A stretch of DNA of 64,000 nucleotides, taken from the NCBI RefSeq assembly GCF_008642355.1, contig NZ_CP029193.1:1202001-1266000 (forward strand). The letters run 5' to 3'. The notes under the pieces are model-generated. The model was not told the DNA's origin. It was given only the letters and a program-made list of their open reading frames with translations, and made no database searches. This DNA is from Streptomyces venezuelae (GTDB taxonomy: Bacteria; Actinomycetota; Actinomycetes; Streptomycetales; Streptomycetaceae). A program made the position numbers and the translations under genes. Below, piece after piece: positions 1 to 6,683 of the stretch. Numbering within the stretch: the first letter of the stretch is position 1; the number at the start of each line of letters is the position of its first letter.

Positions 1-421
1 CTCGCCGCTCACGTCCTACACCGGCATACCGAAGGACGGCTACAACTCCGACGCCACCATCAAGAAGCTCAAGGGCCTCGGCATCCCCTCGAACAAGCTG
101 CTGCTCGGCATCGGCTTCTACGGCCGCGGCTGGACGGGCGTCACGCAGAAGGCGCCCGGCGGCACCGCGACGGGCCCGGCGGCGGGCAAGTACGAGCAGG
201 GCATCGACGACTACAAGGTGCTGAAGACCAAGTGCCCGGCCAACGGCACGGTCGGCGGGACCGCGTACGCGCACTGCGGCAACAACTGGTGGAGCTACGA
301 CACCCCGGCGACCATCGCGACCAAGATGAACTACAAGAACCAGCAGGGCCTCGGCGGAACCTTCTTCTGGGAGCTCAGCGGCGACACGTCCAACGGTGAG
401 CTGATCAAGGCCATCAACTGA
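1..421 (+). CDS. GH18 chitinase, C-terminal part (5' end outside window)
   Basis: Reading from base 2, the frame gives about 139 residues ending in TGA at 419-421. The segment LLLGIGFYGRGW followed by the Trp-rich NNWWSYDTPATIATK and GTFFWELSGD is the C-terminal third of the family 18 glycosidase TIM barrel, where the last strands close the chitin-binding cleft. The catalytic DxxDxDxE motif would lie upstream, outside the window. The enzyme hydrolyses beta-1,4 bonds in chitin and is normally secreted. It has no C-terminal carbohydrate-binding module, so any such module must be N-terminal. By gene order it may correspond to chiD of S. coelicolor, but this is inference. Confidence 0.9.
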   Translation, partial: SPLTSYTGIPKDGYNSDATIKKLKGLGIPSNKLLLGIGFYGRGWTGVTQKAPGGTATGPAAGKYEQGIDDYKVLKTKCPANGTVGGTAYAHCGNNWWSYDTPATIATKMNYKNQQGLGGTFFWELSGDTSNGELIKAIN

Positions 422-440
422 CGTCACGTATGCGCCGGAC

Positions 441-469
441 GGGGCGGGGGCCGATGCGGCTCCCGCCCC
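441..469. terminator. Bidirectional terminator between chitinase and tetR
   Basis: GGGGCGGGGGCC (441-452) and GGCTCCCGCCCC (458-469) form a 12-position stem with one mismatch and a 5-base loop. It lies between two convergent genes, so it could serve both. Confidence 0.7.
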
Positions 470-484
470 TTCGCGTGCGCCCGC

Positions 485-1108
485 TCAGGGCCGCGCGGGC
501 GCCGGGTACGACGGCTCGAAGTACTCGATCACCCGCAGCGTGTCCCCGAGTGTCCGCACCAGGAGCGAGCCGACCGTCTCCCGCGCGAGGCCGGGGCGGT
601 CGATCCAGTCGAGCGTGATGCCCTCCACACCGCACAGCCAGCCGATGAGCGCCGTGCGCGCCAGCTGCGGGATGTCCTTGCGGCCGTACGCTCCCTCGGC
701 GATGGCCCCGATCAGCGCCTCGCGCACGCCGTCCCGTATCGCGTGCACCTCGGCGTCGAACCCGACGCCACCGCTGATGATGGTGCGGTACGCCGCCTGG
801 TGGTTTTCCGCGTAACGGAGGTAGCCGTCGACGGTGCGCCGCACCCGCTCCACGGGCGGCAGGTCGTCGTGGCGGCCCGCGCGGGCCACGAGGTCGGCGA
901 CGGAGTCCTCGATGATCGCCAGGTAGTAGCCGCGCTTGGACTTGAAGTAGTAGTAGATCAGCCCCTTGGCGACGCCCGCGTGCCTGGCGATGTCGTCCAT
1001 CGACAGCGCGTCGTAGGACGTGTCGGCGAACAACTTCCGGCCGATGGCGATGAGTTCGGCACGGCGCGCCGCCGAGCGGTCGCTGCCGCGCTGTTGACTA
1101 TTATTCAA
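485..1108 (-). CDS. TetR/AcrR family transcriptional regulator
   Basis: The protein has 207 residues. An N-terminal TetR helix-turn-helix spans about residues 35-57 (ALSMDDIARHAGVAKGLIYY, then YFKSK), the most conserved stretch of the family. The remainder is the all-helical ligand and dimerisation domain. The start is a TTG at 1106-1108, preceded by AGGG; there is no other start upstream of the HTH. The gene is divergent from the DUF6230-DUF6114-membrane operon, the usual arrangement for a local repressor, so that operon is its most likely target. An imperfect TTGA-N7-TCAA palindrome overlaps the start codon and may be an autoregulatory operator. The ligand cannot be told from the sequence. 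Confidence 0.9.
   Translation of the reverse strand: MNNSQQRGSDRSAARRAELIAIGRKLFADTSYDALSMDDIARHAGVAKGLIYYYFKSKRGYYLAIIEDSVADLVARAGRHDDLPPVERVRRTVDGYLRYAENHQAAYRTIISGGVGFDAEVHAIRDGVREALIGAIAEGAYGRKDIPQLARTALIGWLCGVEGITLDWIDRPGLARETVGSLLVRTLGDTLRVIEYFEPSYPAPARP
1094..1108. promoter_or_regulatory. Candidate TetR operator overlapping the tetR start codon
   Basis: TTGACTATTATTCAA is a near-palindrome (TTGA-N7-TCAA) in an AT-rich patch inside otherwise GC-rich DNA. It covers the TTG start of the regulator and faces the divergent operon. The role is inferred from position and symmetry. Confidence 0.35.
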
Positions 1109-1249
1109 TTTCGGCCCTAGTCTCCAACTGCCTCGGAATCGTCCGCAGTATGGCAGAGCGCCGCCTTCTCGCGGCCGGTTCGCGACGGCTCTTCACGCAC
1201 TCCCCTTACGCACGCTTGGCGACGCGGAACGACGTACGGGAGGAAGACA

Positions 1250-1864
1250 GTGAGCGCAGCACGCACCGCGTTACGCGAGGGCAGAACCTCTTGGAAGAAG
1301 ACGGCCGCCATGGCCCTGCCGGCCGTCCTGGCCGTCGGTGTGATGGCCTCCGTGATGGCCGAGGGCGCGCTCGCCGCGTCCTTCGCGGTCTCCGGGACCA
1401 GCTTCCAGGTGTCCTCCGGGAAACTGACCAGCCAGGGCCTCTCCTCCTACGTGCAGACGGACCGGGACATCGACGGCAAGGGGCACCCGGTGGCGCTCCT
1501 CGGGATCGGTGACGCGACCCTCTCCGACATCTGCCAGGCCGCCGAGGTCAAGACGCCGGTGGGCACCGTCGTCTTCAAGCTGACCGCGGGCGGCGACGCG
1601 GGCAACGTCACCGCGAGCAACCTCATCATCGACGGCGAGGACCTGGTGGGCGACGCCCGCTTCGGCACCGCGCAGATCGGCCGGGACGCCTCGACGCTCG
1701 ACGAGGTGCCGGGCATCAAGGGCGAGAGGGGCAAGTTCGGACTGCAGGCCGGGGACATCACGGTCTCCGGGGTGAAGTCGCACGCCTGGTCGGCGACCGG
1801 CGGCAACTTCCGGCTCAAGGGCATGCGGGTCGACGTCAGCCTGGGCGGCAAGAAGTGCTTCTGA
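1250..1864 (+). CDS. DUF6230 family exported protein
   Basis: The protein has 204 residues and starts with GTG after a strong GGGAGGAAG site. A signal peptide is visible at about residues 20-42 (hydrophobic core, then EGALA before ASFAVSG). The exported part is rich in short beta-forming stretches. It has two cysteines, one in SDICQAAEV and one in the C-terminal KKCF, which could form a disulfide. I recognise it as DUF6230, a Streptomyces family often mislabelled cholesterol esterase. No GxSxG or other esterase motif is visible, so I do not accept that name. The next gene, a DUF6114 protein, overlaps its stop, indicating translational coupling and a shared role at the cell envelope. Confidence 0.8.
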   Translation: MSAARTALREGRTSWKKTAAMALPAVLAVGVMASVMAEGALAASFAVSGTSFQVSSGKLTSQGLSSYVQTDRDIDGKGHPVALLGIGDATLSDICQAAEVKTPVGTVVFKLTAGGDAGNVTASNLIIDGEDLVGDARFGTAQIGRDASTLDEVPGIKGERGKFGLQAGDITVSGVKSHAWSATGGNFRLKGMRVDVSLGGKKCF

Positions 1865-2847
1865 CCGGCGGCGGCAGAAGCGGCGTCAGACCGTTCCGCA
1901 CGGACGGCGGCGGCCGGCTCGACCGGCGGCTGCCGTGGCCCGACCAGCGCCGCGTCGTCCGCAGGTGGCGCCGGACCCGCCCGTTCTGGGCGGGCCTGCT
2001 GCTGATCCTCGGCGGCGCCGAGCTGCTCCTGATACCGCTCTCCCCGCTGACCGTGCTCGTCAGCCTGGGGCTCGGCGGCATCGCGGCCCTCGGCATCGGG
2101 ATCGCACTGGTCGTGGCGGGCCTCTTCCTCTGGCTGCTGCCGCACACGCACCACTACGTGAGCGTCAACGCCATGATCCTCTCGGTGCTCTCCTTCGCGG
2201 CGACGAACCTCGGCGGGTTCCTCGTCGGCATGCTGCTCGGCATCGCGGGCAGCGCCATGGGGTTCGCCTGGACGCCGGTGCCGCAGGACGGCGAGGAGGA
2301 CCCCGGGCGCCCGAGGGTGCGTGACGGGCAGGGCACCCGGACGCTGGCCGTGCTGCTGCCCGTGGCGATGGCCGCCGGGCTCGTCGCGCACGGGAGCGGC
2401 CGGGCGGAGGCGGTCCCGGGGGCCGCGGCGGACGCGATCGTGGCGGCGCGCGTGCCGCCGACCGTCACCACGACGCTCTTCGCGCCGCGGGGCTTCCTCC
2501 TGGCCGGGGTCCGGGAGATCCCGACCGCGGACGGGCCGCTGAAGGTCATGGTGCTGCGGATGAAGGCCGCCTCGCTCACCGACTACCGGCTCAGGACACG
2601 CGACGGCAGCGACGAACTGGCTCTCGGAGCCGACACGTTGGACCTGAGCGGTGAGGTCACCCTCTACCTGACCAAGTTCAGGGGGTGCCTGGAGGGCATC
2701 CTCTGTCTGACCTTCACGCCCGACAAGCTGCCGGTGCCACCCGTGGTGCCGCCCTTCGTCTTCATGACGGACGTGAGCGCCGAGCAGGCCCTGGTCACCT
2801 CGGACTCGATCGTGGCGGGCGGGCTGACGCTGAAGGCCACGGCATGA
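1855..2847 (+). CDS. DUF6114 family membrane protein with exported C-terminal domain
   Basis: The protein has 330 residues. A basic N-terminus (about 1-42) precedes four hydrophobic segments at about 43-61, 63-80, 82-96 and 103-135, then a fifth at about 163-178. The last 140 residues form a soluble, beta-rich domain with two cysteines in FRGCLEGILC. The GTG start at 1855 overlaps the DUF6230 stop by 10 bases. The stop overlaps the next gene's ATG (ATGA), so three genes are translated as one unit. I recognise the membrane half as DUF6114, which commonly follows DUF6230. The C-terminal part resembles no enzyme I know. Topology suggests a membrane anchor presenting a beta domain outside; function unknown. 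Confidence 0.75.
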   Translation: MLLTGGGRSGVRPFRTDGGGRLDRRLPWPDQRRVVRRWRRTRPFWAGLLLILGGAELLLIPLSPLTVLVSLGLGGIAALGIGIALVVAGLFLWLLPHTHHYVSVNAMILSVLSFAATNLGGFLVGMLLGIAGSAMGFAWTPVPQDGEEDPGRPRVRDGQGTRTLAVLLPVAMAAGLVAHGSGRAEAVPGAAADAIVAARVPPTVTTTLFAPRGFLLAGVREIPTADGPLKVMVLRMKAASLTDYRLRTRDGSDELALGADTLDLSGEVTLYLTKFRGCLEGILCLTFTPDKLPVPPVVPPFVFMTDVSAEQALVTSDSIVAGGLTLKATA

Positions 2848-3758
2848 TCCAGATCCAGGCGGCGCTGTTCTGGGCGTACGCGATCGGCGCGACGTTCGCC
2901 CTCTCCGCCGGGCGGCAACTGCAGGTGTGGGAACGGATCAACGCGGGCGAGGGCCCGCGCACCCGCAGCCGCGCCGCCAACCCCTACCTGGCGCTCACCG
3001 CGCTCTTCGCCTCCGTCCTCATGGTGCCGACCGGGCTCTTCCTGCTCTGGCAGAACCCGTCCTGGTCGACCATGCACGTGGCGGACGGCCACGACGACGT
3101 GTGGGCGGGGTTCGTCCTCTTCTACGCCGGCGGCATCCCGGTCGCCGCGGTCCTCGGGTTCCTCGTGGCGCAGGGCCTTGTGCTCGCCGGGGTCGGCTAC
3201 TGGGCGTATCTGAACTGCGTCGCAGGGTATTTCCTGCTGTTCGGGACACTGATCCACGGGTGGGACGGCAGGGGGTACGAGCGGTTCTTCTCGTCCGGCG
3301 CCGGGGACTTCGCCGACTGGCGGCGGGACAGCGTCGTCAACCACGTCCTGGACTTCGCGACGTCCGGGACGTTCCTCGCGCTGCTGCTCTTCGGGGCCGC
3401 CGTGATCGGCGTCATGCTGATGACGGAGATCGGCTGGCTCATGGAGGGCTGGTCGCTGCCCGGCGCGGACGAGGACCGCAAGGTGCCGCGGCTGCTCGCC
3501 GTCGCCGTCGCGGCGGCGGGGGTGTACGGCCTGCCGTTCGCGGGCGCGTTCTGCGCGAGCGTCCTGGTGCGCCTGGTCGGCGGGTGGCTCGGGCTGCCGC
3601 TGTTCGCGGTCGTGGCGGGCCTCGTGCTGCTGCACGGGCGCTCGCCGGTGCGGTGGCTGTACGGCCTGGTGGGGGTGCCGGGACGGCACTGGCGGGCCGA
3701 CCTCGACGAGGCCGGCCGCGGTCAGGAGAGCGGCGTCACAACAGACCGGTCTGCGTGA
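2844..3758 (+). CDS. Polytopic membrane protein of unknown function
   Basis: The protein has 304 residues and starts at the ATG that overlaps the DUF6114 stop. About eight hydrophobic segments are visible: residues 5-22, 42-63, three between 88 and 140, one near 178-200, and two in the last 80. Short acidic and aromatic loops separate them, for example WDGRGYERFFSSG. I do not recognise a transporter signature or a catalytic motif. Overlap with the two preceding genes makes it the third member of the DUF6230-DUF6114 operon, so it probably acts in the same envelope process. Its 3' end runs 23 bases into the convergent small gene. Confidence 0.75.
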   Translation: MIQIQAALFWAYAIGATFALSAGRQLQVWERINAGEGPRTRSRAANPYLALTALFASVLMVPTGLFLLWQNPSWSTMHVADGHDDVWAGFVLFYAGGIPVAAVLGFLVAQGLVLAGVGYWAYLNCVAGYFLLFGTLIHGWDGRGYERFFSSGAGDFADWRRDSVVNHVLDFATSGTFLALLLFGAAVIGVMLMTEIGWLMEGWSLPGADEDRKVPRLLAVAVAAAGVYGLPFAGAFCASVLVRLVGGWLGLPLFAVVAGLVLLHGRSPVRWLYGLVGVPGRHWRADLDEAGRGQESGVTTDRSA

Positions 3759-3882
3759 CGAGCATCGCGAGGACGACGACGAGGGTCCAGCCCGCGAAGT
3801 GCTCCAGCAGGTTCGGTCCGTCGTCTTTGGGGCCGCCGGTGCGGGCCTTCGCGCGGACGGCGGTGGCAGAGGTCGCGGTCAT
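3736..3882 (-). CDS. Small single-pass membrane protein
   Basis: This is a 48-residue frame starting MTATSATAVR. A polar, basic N-terminal half (RAKARTGGPKDDGPN) is followed by one hydrophobic segment, GWTLVVVLAMLVTQTGLL, that runs to the C-terminus. The layout fits a small C-tail-anchored membrane protein. A purine-rich GAGAAAG precedes the ATG. A longer in-frame start exists at 3948 but adds an unlikely Cys-rich leader. The last 23 bases overlap the end of the convergent membrane protein gene. I do not recognise the family, and a chance frame in GC-rich DNA cannot be excluded. Confidence 0.45.
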   Translation of the reverse strand: MTATSATAVRAKARTGGPKDDGPNLLEHFAGWTLVVVLAMLVTQTGLL

Positions 3883-4098
3883 GTCTTTCTCACTGACGTT
3901 CGGCTGGCAGGGATCCCCCACGAGGTCCCGGTGACAGCTCCACCCCACGGGACCCCTCTACCTTGCCAGCAGGAAGCGCCCTTGCGGGCGAGACCTTGGT
4001 CACCCCACAACTACGGCGTCGCGCCGCGCGTCTAAGTACCGACGGCGGGGTGTCCCCCCGTCCGTCCGCCCGTGCACCGTACGACCGAGAGGTTTCCG

Positions 4099-5580
4099 AT
4101 GAGCACGAACCGGACGACGCCCCGCCGCGGGGCGCGGCTCGCCCTCGCCGCCGCGATCACCGCCACGGCCGCCCTCACCGCCCCGGTCTCGCAGGCCGCC
4201 CCGGCCCCCGAGGAGAAGCCGTCTCCGGGTGCGCCCGGCCTCGGCGACCCGATGTTCCCGCTGGACGGGAACGGCGGATACCGGGTGGAGCGGTATTACC
4301 TGGACTTCGACTGGCAGGCGCCGAAGACACCCTTCGAGGCGACGACGACGATCAAGGCCCGGTCCACGCAGGCGCTCTCGCGCTTCAACCTGGACTTCGG
4401 CGGCAACACCCTGCACAAGGTCACCGTCGACGGCTCCGCCGCCGGCACGTCGCGCGAGGGCGACGAGCTGACGGTGACCCCCAAGGCACCGATCGGCAGG
4501 GGCAGTTCCTTCACCGTCAAGGTCACCTACACCGCCGACCCGTCCCAGACCCGGCACCGCGACGACGCGATAGAGGACTACGGCTGGATACCCACGCCCG
4601 ACGGCACGGTGGTCTATCCGCAGCCGAACGGCGCGCGCCTGATCTTCCCCGCCAACGACCACCCCGGCCAACGGGCACCGATCACCTTCCGCATCACGAC
4701 ACCGGCCGACCGCACAGCCGTCGCCAACGGCAAGCTGGTCTCGCGCGCCGAGCGCCCCGACGGGCGGGTCCGCTGGACGTACGACTCCGAACAGCCGCTC
4801 TCCACGCAGCTGGTGCAGCTGGCCGTCGGCAAGTTCCAGCTGGTCGAGAGCGAGGGCCCCGGCGGCATCCCGCTGCGCGACGTCGTCCCCGACGCGCTGG
4901 TCGAGCCGACGGCGGCCTACCGCGAACTCACCCCGGACCACCTGAAGTGGCTCCAGGACAGGCTCGGCCCGTACCCCTTCAACCGCTACGGCCTTCTGGT
5001 GGGCGACACCGACCTCGGCGTGGCCCTGGAGACGCAGACGCTGTCGCTCGTCCCGAAGGCCGACCTGCTCGGCACGAAGGTCGACGCCGAGCGCGACATG
5101 GTGCACGAACTGACCCACCAGTGGTTCGGCGACAGCGTGGCGCTCAAGAGCTGGTCCGACCTGTGGCTGAGCGAGGGGCACGCCCGCTTCTACGAGAGGG
5201 AGTACTCGGAGCAGCACGGCGGGGACAGCTTCGAGGCCGCCATGAAGACCGCCTATCAGGCCCACGACCAGTGGCGCAGGGACTTCGGCGCGCCCGCGGA
5301 GCCGACGGAGCCGAACCTCTTCAAGCGCATGCGGTACGACGGTTCGGCCCTGGTCCTGTACGCGCTGCGCGAGGAAATCGGCGACGCGACGTTCCAGAGG
5401 ATCGAACGCGCCTGGGTGAACGGGTTCAAGGGACGCACGGCGAGCACGCGGCAGTTCGTCGACCTGGCGTCGAAGATCGCGGGCCGCGATCTGGAGGGCT
5501 TCCTGCACCCCTGGCTGTACGGGAGCAAGACGCCGCCGATGCCCGGACATCCCGACTGGGTCGTGGACCCGGTTACCTGA
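4099..5580 (+). CDS. Secreted M1 family zinc metallopeptidase
   Basis: The protein has 493 residues. The chosen ATG at 4099 follows GAGAGG; an ATG nine codons upstream lacks a site. A signal peptide covers about residues 1-32. The beta-sheet N-domain of M1 enzymes runs from about 50 to 240. The zinc site reads H336-E337-x2-H340 (HELTHQWFGD) with E359 in WLSEGHARF, the exact HExxH-x18-E spacing of the family. ALETQT replaces the GAMEN substrate-binding motif, as often seen in shorter bacterial M1 members. Family knowledge gives removal of N-terminal residues from peptides, here outside the cell. The protein is shorter than PepN-type enzymes and lacks their large C-terminal helical domain. Confidence 0.92.
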   Translation: MSTNRTTPRRGARLALAAAITATAALTAPVSQAAPAPEEKPSPGAPGLGDPMFPLDGNGGYRVERYYLDFDWQAPKTPFEATTTIKARSTQALSRFNLDFGGNTLHKVTVDGSAAGTSREGDELTVTPKAPIGRGSSFTVKVTYTADPSQTRHRDDAIEDYGWIPTPDGTVVYPQPNGARLIFPANDHPGQRAPITFRITTPADRTAVANGKLVSRAERPDGRVRWTYDSEQPLSTQLVQLAVGKFQLVESEGPGGIPLRDVVPDALVEPTAAYRELTPDHLKWLQDRLGPYPFNRYGLLVGDTDLGVALETQTLSLVPKADLLGTKVDAERDMVHELTHQWFGDSVALKSWSDLWLSEGHARFYEREYSEQHGGDSFEAAMKTAYQAHDQWRRDFGAPAEPTEPNLFKRMRYDGSALVLYALREEIGDATFQRIERAWVNGFKGRTASTRQFVDLASKIAGRDLEGFLHPWLYGSKTPPMPGHPDWVVDPVT

Positions 5581-5655
5581 CCCCGACGAATCGCCCGAGA
5601 TGCGCCCTTCGTCCACCGCTCATAGCGTGGAGGCATTCCTACCGAAGGAGCCGTC

Positions 5656-5841
5656 ATGGGCGAGAACGCCATGGACAAGGCAAAGGGCAAGGCCAAAGAG
5701 ATGATGGGCAAGGCCTCGGGCAACGACCGTATGTCGGCCGAGGGCAAGACCGATCAGGCCAAGGGCAAGGCCAAGGACGCCGCGGACGACATGCGCGACA
5801 AGGCCGAGGGCATGCGCGACTCGTTCCGCGAGGACCGCTGA
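5656..5841 (+). CDS. CsbD family stress protein
   Basis: The protein has 61 residues, with a clear GAAGGAG site before the ATG. It is made of short Lys/Ala/Gly/Asp-rich repeats (DKAKGKAKEMMGKASG, then KTDQAKGKAKDAADD), the hallmark of CsbD proteins, which are small, highly charged and expected to be largely disordered. CsbD of Bacillus is induced by the general stress response, but its molecular role is unknown. The gene stands alone between the M1 peptidase and a hairpin at about 5851-5884. I see no convincing stress sigma factor promoter upstream. Confidence 0.85.
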   Translation: MGENAMDKAKGKAKEMMGKASGNDRMSAEGKTDQAKGKAKDAADDMRDKAEGMRDSFREDR

Positions 5842-5850
5842 CCCCACGTC

Positions 5851-5884
5851 GTGTGCCACCCCTCCCCTGCGAGGGCGGGCACAC
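5851..5884 (+). terminator. Hairpin after csbD gene
   Basis: GTGTGCC (from 5851) can pair with GGCACAC (about 5877-5884), with CCCTC/GAGGG pairing inside. The gtgtgccaccccT motif recurs just downstream (about 5887-5900), so the element is partly duplicated. Confidence 0.45.
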
Positions 5885-5903
5885 ACGTGTGCCACCCCTT
5901 CCC

Positions 5904-5950
5904 GTGAGCGCAGAAGTCCCAGTGAGCGCAGAAGTCCCCATGAGCGCAGG
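5904..5950 (+). repeat. 18-bp tandem repeat, about 2.6 copies
   Basis: The unit GTGAGCGCAGAAGTCCCA occurs at 5904-5921 and almost unchanged at 5922-5939; a third partial copy TGAGCGCAG follows at 5941. It lies about 150 bases before the MmyB-type gene. It may be a binding array or a neutral slippage product. Confidence 0.7.
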
Positions 5951-6100
5951 AGAGATCCAGGGCAACTCCACGCCCCCTACAGACACGGTGGAGAGCCTGC
6001 CGGGCCACCCGCCACCGCGCCGCGGACGCTGGCTAGGCTTGCGCCACGAACTGTGATCGCGTTGATGCCGACCTGCGGGCGACACGAAGGGGACGGGCAA

Positions 6101-6658
6101 GTGCAGCCGGACGGGCAGGACTTAGAAGGTTGGACGCCGATGGGTGCGGTCTGGCGGACGGTCGTCGAAGGAGTCACCGGCTCGATGGCCTACATCGCCG
6201 ACAAGCACTGGAACGTCGTGGCGTGCAACGACGAGTTCAGAGCACTCATCCCGGACGGCGAGCCGCCGTCCAACATCATGCGGTGGATGCTCCTCGACGA
6301 CCGGGCCCGCCACGACGTCCTGATGAACTGGACCGAGGACTGGGCACGGGGCGCCTGCCCGGCCCTGCGGCGGGCCGTCACGAACCATCCGACCGACCCG
6401 ACGCTCATCGACCTGGCGAGCGACGTGCGGCGCGATCCCCTCGCGGGGCCCATCTATCTGGCGACCGCGAGCTCCCACGCCCTGCACCCCGACGGCGCCG
6501 TGCGGCAGGTCAACCACCCGACCAAGGGCCCCGGCTGGGTGATCGCGTCCGCCGCCAACCCCCTTCCCGAGATCGACGCGATGTTCGTGATGATGCAGTA
6601 CCGGCCGGGCGAGGTCCGCCCGCACCAGCCGCCACCGCTGAGCACGAACGCCCGCTGA
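6101..6658 (+). CDS. Stand-alone MmyB-like regulator ligand-binding domain
   Basis: The protein has 185 residues. GTG at 6101 is preferred because GAAGGGGA precedes it; an upstream in-frame GTG at 6053 has none. The sequence SMAYIADKHWNVVACNDEFR, then NIMRWMLLDDRARHDVLMNW and ALRRAVTNHPTDPTLIDLA, follows the PAS-like ligand-binding domain of MmyB-type XRE regulators. In those proteins it sits behind a helix-turn-helix of about 80 residues. Here no HTH is encoded in any frame just upstream, and the C-terminal third is divergent. It may sense a small molecule without binding DNA itself, or work with a separate partner. Function is inferred. Confidence 0.7.
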   Translation: MQPDGQDLEGWTPMGAVWRTVVEGVTGSMAYIADKHWNVVACNDEFRALIPDGEPPSNIMRWMLLDDRARHDVLMNWTEDWARGACPALRRAVTNHPTDPTLIDLASDVRRDPLAGPIYLATASSHALHPDGAVRQVNHPTKGPGWVIASAANPLPEIDAMFVMMQYRPGEVRPHQPPPLSTNAR

Positions 6659-6683
6659 CGAACGCCCCGGCACGCCCGGGACG

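Noticed and set aside
1250..1864. Cholesterol esterase function for the DUF6230 protein
   Set aside because: No nucleophile elbow or catalytic triad is visible in the 204 residues.
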